Source: Rhynochetos jubatus
Lineage: Eukaryota > Chordata > Aves > Eurypygiformes > Rhynochetidae
Reading direction: 5' to 3'
Assembly: GCA_027574665.1 (NCBI GenBank)
Contig: CM050648.1
Span: forward strand, 65,303,363 to 65,367,362
DNA length: 64,000 nucleotides
This document shows positions 24,751-37,600 of the stretch, one piece after another. The notes beneath the pieces were generated by a model. That model saw only the letters and a program-made list of their open reading frames with translations, did no database searches and was not told the origin of the DNA. Position 1 is the first letter of the stretch. Each line of letters starts with the position of its first letter. The translations under genes were made by a program, and so were the position numbers.

Positions 24751-27700
24751 GTAAACTTAACAAGTAAAACATTTCAGAAAATCCTATTGAAACAAGATAT
24801 TTGAAAAATACAAGAAACGCTTTAACTGCAAGCAACTTAAGAACAAGTGAATTTTGAGTTGCCAACTCTCTGTCTGTTGCAATTAATGAAATTAAAATGA
24901 GCGAGGAAACATTTTAACCGAACCTTCATAAGCAGTTTATCCCAGTGAGATCATAGAGGATAACCTGCTATGAGAGGTCATATGACTGAAGTGCTGTATT
25001 TACAGGATGAGGGGACAAGAAACTAAGGACAACTGTGTGGACACCTACACAAGTTCTCCTGCAGCAGTGCAGAGGGAGTCCCGCATCATTAAAAATTATT
25101 TTTCCTTCTGTTTTCTGATGTGTAATCTGTTATGCCCAAATATGACACCACGTTTTATTAGCCAAAGAAAACACATCCCCCCACTGGAACCGAATACAAT
25201 AATTGAACAGCTTTAGCTGTTCAGTAAATTGACAACTATGCATCACAATTCTGGTACGTCAAACCCCAAACTCCATAAAATTGCAATATTTATCTCCAAA
25301 ACCATAACCGTCTAAACATTTACATCAAGTTTCTTCCATAAAACACACATTGAAAGTTTAGAAATGTTGACTGAATCATTTCCTGTGAGTCAGCGATCTG
25401 CTATTGCATCTGTGCAGAACACCAGGAGAGCTGTTTTTAGCTTGACAATTTTACAATTCAATGGAATGTTAATGGCCTCTTAAATTTCATATAAAAAAGC
25501 TTCTTATCATGTCCTTAATCTCTTATCAGATGTTATCTAGAGAAACAAACCTCAAGGCTAGGTTATAACCAAGGAGAGAATAAGTAAGAAAATTCTCCCA
25601 TGCAACCCATCTCAGATTAAAGACTAGCAACGACCGTGTGCCAGCTATTTCCTGTGATTGATCAGATATCCAGAGAATCATTACTCTGTTCCCCCATCGT
25701 ATGTTAGCCAGCATACATGACAAAAAGGGGGTGTGTGCTGCCCGAGTTAAAAGTTGTAAAGCTACTCCTATTATCAGCCAAAAGTAGTTTGTCATGCCCT
25801 GGAGTCACACTCAGAGCAGTTCACAGATGTACAGGCTGTTGCAGCCACCTCTTCAAAGGGACTACATCACGCTGAAATCTAACCAATTTAAAGTTGGTTT
25901 GAAATGGGACAAAACCCACATCTGTCCCTAAATCCCCTGAGATATTTTCTGTGGCTTTACAGTATGGATCCTCTACTTTTTAAACAGGTTCCACTTCCTC
26001 TACTAACATACACAATAATCATAGAACTAAAAAAAATCAGTGCATGTCTGTATAAAACTCTTATGAAAAGAGTGAAACTGAATACCCACACTGTGCTGGC
26101 ACATGTACAGAGTAAACAAGCTGGAAAGAGAGGAAGAAAGAGCGAGAGTTCCTTTTCCTCACCCTCCCTTTCCAACCTTTTTACTTACTTGAAGTTTAAG
26201 TTTAAAATAAGTTTAAAAAGTAGGTTAAACTGTATCATCAGCTTAATTTCTTTTCATTTACACTTCTCCATTAACACCTTTATAAAGATACTCAGCTTGT
26301 AAAAGGCATTGTTTGTTTGTTTTAGGAGAAGCTCTTACTATGCAATTGCTTAAAGCAGATAGGATAGAGCAAACTGCATGAAGCCTGCATTTTAGAGCAA
26401 ATATCTTTGAAGCACAGCCTACTGAGAAGCACAGCTTTTCACAGGAAACAGAAGAAACTACTGTGCACTCGAGACAAATGGGATTTTCCCCAGGCAAGAA
26501 AGATGTAATAAACATCTCAATACAAAATTAGTTAAGAAATATGAAAGGTTGTGGGTTGATCTTTGCTTTTACAAAGACAAAGGAAGAAAATGTCTATGCT
26601 GAAGGATCTACAAATTCCTCTAAAGCAGATTTCAGATATAAATAAAAAAATTCAAATGAATGCTCTGATGTATGCCTGCAAACCAGCCAATATGACAAGA
26701 ATGTGTAAGAAACGGCAGAAATGTGGATCCCGTTCATTCCCTGTCACACCATACTGACAGATTAAAGCAGTGTAACTGCTGTAACATGCCACATTCCCAA
26801 TACCCCCTTTTCCTCAAGCTCTTCATTTTCCACGTGCACCTCATAACAGCATTTACCATTCTTCCTCTCCGGTTACTCTTCTGTGTGACCCCATCTTCAT
26901 CCCCTTGTCCCTGATACCAGGTCATACCTTCACTGCACCCAAGTCACAGTGCTCTAGCCCCTTTTCTGCCAGAGGGTCTGTCTGCCCCTAGTCCCATCTC
27001 ACTGCCAGCTGTATGGGTGCCCACTGAAAACTTTCATTTACCAGTAATTATAAGTAACAACCATTTAAAGACAAAAACCCCAGAGTCTAGTCCCATCCAA
27101 AGAGCTAGAGCCGTTATGAGCTGGCACGTAAAGGGAAAAGGAACCCTGAAATAGCTGCATCAAAGTTGTATGCAAAAGACTCTCAAGGGCCAGTAGTGAG
27201 GGTACATGGCCAAAAGTCTGAGACGGCTGTAAAGATATGGGATTCTTACAGATTTTTGTTCAATTTCTGTTTCTTTACTCACTCCCAGGACAGAAAGAAC
27301 CACTCCCCTACAGATGTTCTGAAGTCTAAAGGCAGGATGCCTGCGTCACTAGTGCTTGTACCATTAAAAAGGGGTCTAGTTGTTGCTGGATTTTGTTATC
27401 GTTTGAGGAACACAATTTTTAAATAACAGAGTACATAGGAAGTCTAATGGTTCAAAATTTAAAACTCAGGTTTTCCCAAGGTTCTATTACAGAGAGAAGG
27501 ATCTTCAGCGGTGAAGAAAAGTCTGCAGTCTTGGGTGAAAGGGACAGTTTTTTGTTGTGGTCAACAGTGTTGAAGCTATCAGTCATTCAAATAGATTTTT
27601 TAACTAAGAACAAGAAATCAGACTTAGGAAATTATATGACCACTTTTCCTAGTGGGATCTGAACCACTATCTGGCCTTAATTAGTCTGAATTTAGGAGAA

Positions 27701-29645
27701 TGCTTCTATATTTAGTTGCTTGTGTATAATCCTCATGGGACTGAGGCTAAAATTGTTGGTTGATATTTGACCTGCCTTTCCCTATTAGTCATTGCTTCTA
27801 AAGACCATTGTATTTATGGCCCATCTCTTCTTGCTCTAATCTGAATCTCCACAGGAACAACTGTACACAGTAAAGCAGTGAAGTTTACTCCACATTTTAC
27901 AACTGAGTCTCATATGGCTGATACTCAGTATTTTCTTGCTGTTTGACTTCTACTTAACTACCCTTTTTTTAGTTAAAAATTTTATTAAAGATTAAATCAT
28001 TCATGTGGGAAAAAAAATTAATTAAAGAAGATGTGGAACATACCTCATGAAACAAAAGAAGGCCACATCTAGGTCATGAAATTCAGCAAAGTTCAAGAAA
28101 ATTCAGGCATGTGAAGAGCTAAAAATGCAGTTTACCTATCAGTTCCTTATGCAACAACAACAACAACAAAAAAAGTAAAAAAGGCCTTTACAAAAATTAG
28201 TAAGGAAAACTCTTTAATTTTAATTGAAAAAAATTGTTTTAAGTGGCATAAAGCATAAAGCCACAGCATAAGTTTGATGGGTAGATAAACACAACAAATG
28301 GTTCCCTGCAGCTGAAAGTAGGAGGTTTATCTTCCCCTTTCTTCCTCTCCTGCTTCTCTTTTTCTATGTCCCAGCTCCTGTCTTCCTTCTCCCCTGCTCA
28401 AAGCTACATAATCCACTGTCACTTTTTATGGCTGTAGCATGTCTCTTCTATGACCTACCTGATTGACTCAAATATCAGAAAACTACCCACAACATAAATG
28501 GCATTATAGGTGAATTAAACCAGCTCCTGGAGAGATACAAGTGTCAGAGAAACCACAAAGTATATGATGGGAAAAGAAAGAGAGAGAAGGGTACAGGATC
28601 TCATCTTTTTGGTAGTGGCAAGGTGGTACATCTGCTCATTCTGTATCATTTGACCATCCCCTAAAAAGATGTCACTTGAGAGAACACGTCTGTGTCTTTC
28701 TCCCATACATTCCACACCTGGTGTAGACCCACAGCTGATCTCAGTGGTGCAGTAGCTCTCCTGGAATTTCATCAAAAGTAGCTTATTTACTCAGGAATCA
28801 GACTTCCTTCTATGGCTTCAGAGCACTTCATGCTGCTTTTCTAAATGCTTTGCTTTTACTCATGTCTCCATAATTCAGTGGAATTGCTTTTAATGACAAG
28901 GATGGAAAACCTTCTATTTAGGGTTCAGAAGCTCTTATTTTGGTTTTAGAGTAGCAAGACCCATCTGCACTCAGATGGTCCCAAAACATTGCCCCCCCAA
29001 AGAAGCCTCTGCCTGACATTCACTCTGGCATCACGGTACAGCAGCTACACAAAATTCTGCAGCTCCCTCCTGGCTCAGAAAGGGTTCTACACTCAGCTCC
29101 ATGTTTGCAAAAGAGATCTGGAAAAAAATGTTCTTTGTCTGAACATTATTGTTCCTTGGGGGTGGCAGAGCATGCCCCTTCTGCAAGAGAGAATAGACTC
29201 CAAGGCCCCCCATGGCACACAGCAGCTCCCAGGGAATCTGTGATAGGCCAATACCCCCCATATGCCTCTAAACCATCCACAATCCCCGACAGCCACCATG
29301 TCAAATGACAATAGTGCAGAATCCCCAAAAGAGTTTCAGTCTTCTGACAATGAATTGAGAACTTTGTTACAATAAGTAGACCAGAATTCCCCTTAAGAAG
29401 GCACTCCTAAAGTATGGTGCACCAGGCCAGGCTAAACGCTCTAAGGCTGGCCCACAAAGCTCTATTAAAACACTGTTTTCAACAGTATCACTTTTAAAGG
29501 TTTGATGAAACAGTTCAGTGGCAGGACCAGAGAAAGAATGAGCCTAACAGGCATCCATCAATCAAAAACTTTGTGAACTACTACCTTAAACCACTTTCCC
29601 CCCATCCTCCTACTCCTGGCAGAGTTTTCCAGCTCCCGTCAAAGA
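24751..29645. other. AT-rich intergenic stretch, no gene seen
   Basis: Almost 5 kb of low-GC sequence without a recognisable gene, RNA gene or transposon. Short CAA and A runs occur at about 28155-28176. Confidence 0.6.
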
Positions 29646-29730
29646 ACCATAGAATGGTTTGGGTTGGAAGGGACCTTAAAGATCATCTAGTTCCAACCCC
29701 CCTGCCATGGGCAGGGATGCCTTCCAGAAG
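29646..29730 (-). mobile_element. Short CR1 3' tail fragment
   Basis: About 85 bases matching the complement of the CR1 3' end: ACCATAGAATGGTTTGGGTT, then GGAAGGGACCTTAAAGATCA, then CCATGGGCAGGGATGCC. It is very well preserved, so it is a young but severely truncated insertion. Confidence 0.93.
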
Positions 29731-32700
29731 ACACTTCTGCCTGGTGTCCCTTTACAGACTTAAAGCTACAACATGCATCTGCCCTCATCAGGGTTCCCCT
29801 TCTCCATCAAGGCGCTGGCTCTTCTGAAGAGCAGCAGGTTCCAGAGCTGCACTAACGCTCAGCGTGATGACCACCCTGACGACATGGACTTCCCTGCCTA
29901 GAGAAAACTTCTGCCTTTTCTGTTCTTTTGGGTATCGAATGCCTGACACAGAGGTGGACCTCCTTCAAAAGACTTTGTGCTAGAGCTCCAGCATGACTAG
30001 CCTTAACCTTCGCAGCACACCACAGCTCAGTACAGTTTACATACTTCAGTTGATGGCAACCACATATGGTCTAAGTCTAGCGAATGTGATGTCAGCAAGT
30101 ATTGCCCAACATTTTCCCTACTTAGTTTTACTGCATCTAGGTTGCCTGATATCATCTTGCGTAAGACATCTGTGGTTAAGGAAGAGAACGATGGATTTTG
30201 ACACCTACAAGTCTCCTGTCATTTACTTGAGGCCACTTGAAAAGAAAGTGGTGGTGTTCCCAACTGCTGACTATGCAGCAAGCCTGACTAGAAGATTATC
30301 CTTTAACCAAGAAGAGCTCACTACGGCTAATGTTGCTACAGATGTCCATCCTGCTCTCTCTCTTACCAGTCTGCTCGCTCATGGAGTGAGTGACCAGGAT
30401 GTTGTATGCTTGAAACCACGCTGTGGTTTCCGCAATGCCCGGAGCATTACAGAGCTAAGAAACTGCTCTTAATCATGGCTATTCCTCCCAAGTGCCAAAA
30501 GGGAAACGATGCCTTTCTGAGACATGTTCATTGTGACTTTAAGATGGAAGAAATATTCCTACAAATTTAGATCAGCTGGTAGTTGCGACACAGGTAAGTC
30601 ACAGAAACACAGAGCCATTCAGCAGGTATGTGATGTACCCTCAAGTGCTTAAACTTGAAGGTACATCTCAGAGGTGGTATTATTCTGCTCCCAACCTAGC
30701 CTTCACTTATGGACAAACCAAAAACTATCCCCATAAAGGTCATATTTCTTCCTACCACATCCTATTGTACATTCTACCCATTTCTGGTACTGCAGCCAAT
30801 ATGGGGACTCTTTACATATTTAATTTATTCATTAAAGAAAAAAATGTGATTATGGACTTACAAATGCTGCATGAGGTGACTGACAGGACGTGTAGGACCT
30901 TTCATGTTAATTTGGGTATTTTCTGAGATGGAGATGCTACAAGTCACGGGTTTTTTGTGTAACAGCTAGCATCAGATTTGGATGCACGTTTGATGCCTGT
31001 CTCATGATTTTACCAACTCTACATTAACATCTTTTGAAAAACTAACCTAACTCTCTCCTGGATGTGCAGTGGGAGAACATACCACCTCCTAATGTCTCCA
31101 TCAATACAACACACACCTGACCTTGAATGTATCCCAAGGTATCTCTTTTTAGAAACCAAAGCAAAGCTGTTCCTGGAGTTAGTATCAGAATCAATTTTGC
31201 TGCTTCTCTGAGAATTAGCATTGTAACCCAGATTAGACCTGCTGTCTACCACACTTCCTCACTCATTAGAAATTTTGCACTGGTACGCATAAAATATGAT
31301 AAGGGACACAGTAGAAACTTACCAATTTGAGAAAGCTGGGGACAAACAGTGTATTGAGAAGCTGAATCACTGACTGTTCTGAAATGTCAAAAAGTCTTAG
31401 TTTGTCTTAACAGAGTGTTGGTTTCCTATCCTTTTCCTGTCCTTAGCACTACTATTTTCACCTTTTTGCCTTTTCCTGCACTACCCAGGATGAATGACAT
31501 TTCTTTGCGGACACAGGAAGGAAAACTGTCAGCAAGAAGAAAAACAATGATGTGAAGTACTGGCCCTATGTTCTGTGAATTGTCGTTACTTTAACAGAAT
31601 CTGTTACTGTTGAAAACTACCCCATCAGAGATACTGAACACCCTTAAAACAGCCTCTTGCCCTAGCACAGTGTAAGAGTCCCATAAATACTGCTTTGGGG
31701 AATGTTAGTCACATTAGTAGCACTCATCAGTGCAGACAACAGTAGACAACAGAGAAGCAGAAGAAGTTGCAGTTAAAGACTGTGGAGAAACGTGCATAAT
31801 TCGTTTTATCCAGCTGATACTACCACTGTTACCAAAAGTGCAGGACAACCTGCCGCTGTAAGCAAGCATGGCACTGTTAATATCAGAGAAACTATGTCAT
31901 GTATTTTTCTTCACTTACCAGACCCATCATCACAAACAAAAATCTACACCTGCTGCTAGCTCCTCATTCCCTCAAAATCCTCTTCAACTTACACACAGCA
32001 TGATACTACACACTTTATCTGCACCCAGCCATATTAATCTCATCATCACTTTTTTTGTATTTTTTCCTCACCTCACAAATATGTAAACTGCAGTTTCTTC
32101 TGCATTTTATTGTTTGCTACCTTTATAACCTTTGAATTAGGTCTGAGGAGTTAATTTAAATATGTGATACAAAGGCAGCAATCACCTTCATTGTGCTAAT
32201 ACATTTCATGAGGGAATTTCCTTTGAAGCAAGATGTTGTGATGTGAAATAGTCTCTTTATAGTGAAATGCTTCTGAAATCCCCCTTCTACCCCCAACTAG
32301 GTATAATCTCTTCAGCAAGTGTTACACAATATATATCTCTCTCACGATGCTTTTAAAATGTACTCTGAAAACAACAACAACAAAAAAAAAGGTATTAATC
32401 AAATAGTATACAGAAATATGAAAAAACTGTCTGTAAACTACAGTCATTCTGAAGGACAGTGTTCTAGTCCTCAGTTTTGAGGTGGCAGGCCACTCCATTT
32501 GGTGATGCTAAACAAGTAAACGTACAATAGCATTTAAGCAGGCATGAAACTTCTCAGAATACTCATGTTCCCCACAGGCTCCTGTACAGATATTGCAACA
32601 AATCTGCCAGATATTAAAACTCGTTCAAGTTGTCAAATACTTTTCACTTCCTTTTCTGCGTCTCACTTTGCAAAATGCAGGCCAGAAACAAAACCAATAC

Positions 32701-34336
32701 ACAGTAGACAAAGGATCAAGACACCTTTTAAATATTTGTACTCTGCAGCAAAGGTGAAAACAAGAATCTGTCCTATTTATCCTACTGCACTTATCATGAG
32801 TTGTCCACACTATTCAAAAAAAGAAGATATTCTGACTTAACATGTTAAATTATTTACCTATCTAGAGCAATATTGCTGAGAAACCACAGAAACGCTTACC
32901 TATGTAATTTTTAAGGCTTTTCTTTCTACCCACGTAACAATTTCAGTAAAGAGTGTGACGTTATTAGCAAAACTGTCAGGTAAATGCAGACCTCCTAGCA
33001 CAGAGATATCAATCTGGATATTAATTCATTATACTGGCACCGCTTATAGCTAAAATACAAAACTAGTAATAATGGTGTTTGGAGAAGGGGAAGTTGTATT
33101 CTTTTTCCCATACCAATATAAATTGAAGCAGTAGCAGTCTGAGTAAGAACAAGCTTTTCTGCATACATGTATCCTCTTTCAGATCTACTTGTGTAGGATG
33201 AAGTTGCTACCACTCCTGGTTGCTCCTCATAACCCATGAGTTGCAGGTTACTCCTACTACCAGAAGGGACTGTACGAGCCCACCCTCATTCGCATTGGTC
33301 CAGTCCACAAGTTTATCAGCTGCTTTAATCCAACCTTCTCTCCGGGCCTGTCCTGGATGAAGTAAGCACACTTATTTCCATTACAAGATTCACCAGGGTG
33401 GTACTCTTCAGCAGTAAGATCGGTAATGAAGAGATGATATTTTAACATCCCAAACCAGCCCAGCTATTTGCGAAGTCAGCGGCTGTCACCACAGTCTGAA
33501 GCAACTGTGACTCAGAGGTAAACAATGCCTGTCAGGATCCAGTATTTAGCCCTGCTCAGCCTGCAAGGCATCCACTCCAGGGTGAACTACTGAGATCTGA
33601 AGATACTGATTTGTAACCTCTTACCTACGTATTGCCTCAAGGATGAGGATTCCCCTGCCATTAATACAGAGATACATATAAATCTCTACTTGCCTCACTG
33701 ATGGAAGTCTGGCTCCTGACTCCAACAGGGGCATGCTGTTATTCTGTCATCTTACAAGTACTGAGATACACACTCGTGTTCTGTGGCAATGGTATGAAAA
33801 ATAAAAGGGCATCAGGCAAAGCTTGAATATTTTGGTTCATTATTCTGCAACCGCATTACAGTCCGCCGGTATGAAAGCAACACCATACGCAAACAGATAA
33901 AAAATTATTCAGTTGCATCAGTGATGAACCTGAAGGCAAAACTACCATTATCTTTAGTTTACAAGGTTCCTATAAGACTATTTAGTAACAAATTTCTTCT
34001 CCAATCAAATGTATGGCCCCACTGTTTGGTTTGAAACATTACCAGGTCATACGATGTCATTTAAATCCCCTGCTGTGTGTCTACACAAATACAACATCAC
34101 TAGCTAACACTAACATGTTGGCTTCAGAAGCAGAGAAACTCATTAAGTGACATATAAAAAAATAAGTTGCTCTCATATACCTATTTTACATCTTTGCCAT
34201 TTTGTTTTTAACCTAATGCTTCTCCCCCTAGACACATAATATCATGACACTCCTGGTGAACCTTAGGTACAGCTTTTCAAAGTATTCTAGAGTATAATGA
34301 GGCACTACATTGCAAGGCCTAATACGTAGAGTTGAA
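29731..34336. other. AT-rich intergenic stretch
   Basis: Apart from the unrecognised frame at 29993-30472, nothing stands out. It has a short ACAACAACAACA run near 32370 and no familiar transposon or RNA gene. Confidence 0.55.
29993..30472 (+). other. Unrecognised 159-codon open frame
   Basis: One of the longest non-repeat frames in the AT-rich part, beginning MTSLNLRSTPQLSTVY and ending ARSITELRNCS. I see no known domain. Residues about 30-62 are hydrophobic (SIAQHFPYLVLLHLGCLISS) and could form one membrane segment. The second half is mixed and polar. There is no CpG island or core promoter directly upstream, and a CR1 tail lies 260 bases before it. Chance is the most likely explanation, with an old retrocopy or a small lineage-specific gene as alternatives. 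Confidence 0.15.
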
Positions 34337-34634
34337 TTTTTTTACCAAGGCCTGTAGTGGTAGGACAAGGGGCAATATTTTTAAACTGACAAAGGACAGG
34401 GTTTGATTGGACACAAGGAGGACATTTTTTATGATGAAGGTGGTAAGGGAGTGGAACAGGTTGCCCAGAGAAGGTGTGGTATAGATGCCCCATCCCTGGA
34501 AGTGTCCAAGGCCAGGCTGGATGAGGCTTGGAACAACCTGGTCTAGTGGAGGGTGTCCCTGCCCATGGCAGGGGGTTTGGGACTAGATGGTCTTTAAGGT
34601 CCTTTCCAACCCAAAACATTCTATGGTTCTGTGA
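34337..34634 (+). mobile_element. CR1 LINE 3' end fragment
   Basis: Contains only the CR1 3' untranslated region: AAGGCCTGTAGTGGTAGGAC near 34347, GGAACAGGTTGCCCAGAGAA near 34453, GGCCAGGCTGGATGAGGCTT near 34510. It ends with CATTCTATGGTTCTGTGA at about 34617-34634. It closely resembles the 3' ends at 8860-9740 and 44666-44891, so the three belong to the same or sister subfamilies. Confidence 0.95.
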
Positions 34635-37600
34635 AAAGTAGCACACTTGTATTGACATATTCTGGTGACTGTGTGCAGAACACGAAGGTCTTCCTGCATA
34701 GCTCTGCTGAGGAAGAAGTCAAATACTTTGTTTATTTTAAGTGGCAATCCTGATAGTGAATGCACCGGTGTGACCAGTTCTATAGTACTGGCACAGGTAC
34801 CGAATCAGTGATGCAGGTCATGCATCGCATATTTGCCTTGAACCAACAGCCAATGGTACACAATGAGTTCCAGGTCACTCCTTAGCTCAAAATCATCTGC
34901 TGGAAAGGTGCACTTAGGATTGTAGAGGACTGAATCTGCTCCTTGAGACTGAGGCCCCAAACCCTCATCTTTCTCCAAAATTTAGATGTGCTCAGCTTAG
35001 GTCTACAGTGTCATGGGAATGTACAGAATGCTTAATTTAGTCACTCTATACACTCTGCTAAAAAATTTTCAGTTAATAAGTGAATGGAATGACAGTTGTA
35101 AATAAATGCACAGGCTGCTAAGCTTTAACAATTACATAGGGTTTAGGGTCAACTATTTTCCAGTGTTATTGGAATAACAAATATATAAAAATAGATTTGG
35201 TTTCATGGTAAAACATTCTGTATTTATAAAATTAAATTAGCATTGCATTGAAATATCCTTCTTTCCACAACATCATAAATGTAGTTACCACTGCAGTCAG
35301 GCATGTGAAACTTGCTTTCTGATGACTCCTCGGAATCCCTCCCTTCTCCTTCTGGTATTTTGTCTTCCATGCTCTCCATAAGTTGTGATAAAATGTGTAT
35401 ATGTGCAACCATTAGTAATTAAAACATGACACATTAACTGATGAAAGGTTGCTACTCCCCAGAGCACGGTTTTTCAGAAATTGATCAGCAGGTATCTCAG
35501 AGATTGGCTTCATCTGACCTAAAAGGATTCTTCAAACTCTTTAAACTTTTCTCACACTGTAAAGTGTGGAATTAAAGATATTTTCCCATTAGATTACTGT
35601 CTGCATATCCTCAGGGAAAAAAAAAAGAAAAAAAAGGACTCACCTCAATCTAAAACTCTTCTACTGCCGTTATTAATGCTACAACATGGTACTGATTTTC
35701 TCCTTTTAACTGGTTATTTGGTGAATTGAAACAATGATCACTAGTGGTTGAATATGTTCCGCCCAAGCTCACATAAAAGTCTACAGACTAGTGTCATATT
35801 ACACACTTATGTAAATTTCTGTTAAATAGACCTGGTTTCAAACAAATGTCTCTGATTATTGGCACAGAGAGTTATTTGTTCACTATTTCCTCTTCTTTTT
35901 CCCAAAAGCTTTACTTAATTATACTTCAGTATGTTCCTTAAAAAGTTCACTTTTACGTCAAAAAGTAGCCCTGTGGAAAAATAAATTAGCTTCTTACTAG
36001 CACTATTTTATTACATTTCAAATTCAGAACCATAACTTTTTACTCCAGCGTATGGGTATCACAGCAAATAAACACATTACTGTAGCATACTGAATTACTG
36101 TTCAGCAGCTGAGCAACAGTAACAGACCGCGTGCATGCTTTTAGCAAAATCGGACCCATTACTTTGAACACCGATGAGGATATACGTTAGGCTCCCCTCA
36201 GAGCCACAACAAAGCAATTGTGTCTTTCCAAAATCCAAATTCCCTGTAAGACAGCAACCTAGATTCTGTTTTTCTTCCTGAACCATTAACCAAACCATAC
36301 ACGAAGCTTCACTTTGTGTATTTACCGAAAACTACTGAAGACTAAGTGTCTTCAGTATCACTAAAGGTATAACAAAAAAATGATGTGGTTGCCTAAAATG
36401 TCCCACAGATTCTTCCCTGTGGAGACAGCATAAAAAAGCATGACGAAGCTCATCTGATCCTCACACCTCAGGCTGCAGTAGGAGGGCTCATCCTTGTTAC
36501 ACAATGACAGAATTCACTCCATACAGTGCTCTCTGGAGACCCACCAAGTATGGAAATAAAGGATGCCAGGCTTGGGGACTCACTCTTTGTGGGAAGCATA
36601 AGGTTTGCCAAGAACAGGTGTTCTTTACAGTTAAGCAGTAAATTTACCTTACAGTAACCCCCTGGCTATGTTTGAGTCATCACAAGGTATTTTTTGAATT
36701 CTAATATCCAGGAATAAAACTACTGAAAAGTGTTGCCAGCGCTTCCAGGTTTGCACTGAACGAAAACACCACAGAGAGATACAGCCTCAACAACAGTGCA
36801 GATCCGTACCACTCCAGTTTACTATGTGCTTGCCTCCATCTGTGGCAAAGTCCACAAGGAGAAAGCTTCTCCCACATTTTGATTTTATTTTTCTTTGTAA
36901 ACTGGGCATCTATTAAAGGAACTTACAGATTTAGTGATAGTGACTAAGGCTGTACAAAATCAAGGCAAGAATAAACTTAGTGGGGGAGCTCCACCTAGCT
37001 GGCAAAACTTCTCTATTTGGCCCAGTTTAATTGTACGTGTGGTGAGAGAGACTACTGCCCCGAGCAAGTCGCTTCCATACAAGAGCTCCCTGCAGAAACC
37101 ACAAAGCCAAATGGGTACCCTCCCAATGCACCGGCAGGACATCACACTGTTGATGCGTCAGAGTCCTGAAACAGAAGGTTCCTTTTCCAGAGGTCCTGTT
37201 CAGGCGGCTATCAGGGAAAGCCAATTCTACTGAGCACATTCCGCCTCCAACTTCCTGCCCTGTTGATTCCCACTCAGAATTGGAAAATTAGGAAAGGAGC
37301 AAGCAGGTCAAAGACAGAGAAAGAGTTAGAAACATGGATGTTAAGTGCAAATGTCATGCCCTTGATCCTTTTTCCCTGTGGAAAGGACTCAGCAACCTCA
37401 CAGACCTTTGGGCTTCAGATTCTCCAAGAGTGGTAGAGTTGCATACAAAGGCTCAGCAAAGACAATTTTTCCTAAAGAAATCCATTTTATTATCCAGAGG
37501 ATAACAACCTCTCAACAGACTGACTACCAGCACGAGGTCTATGAAAAGGGACCTGGGTCTTTTCTCACGAGCTCTCTACCTGTTGGATTTGTTTGTTGGT

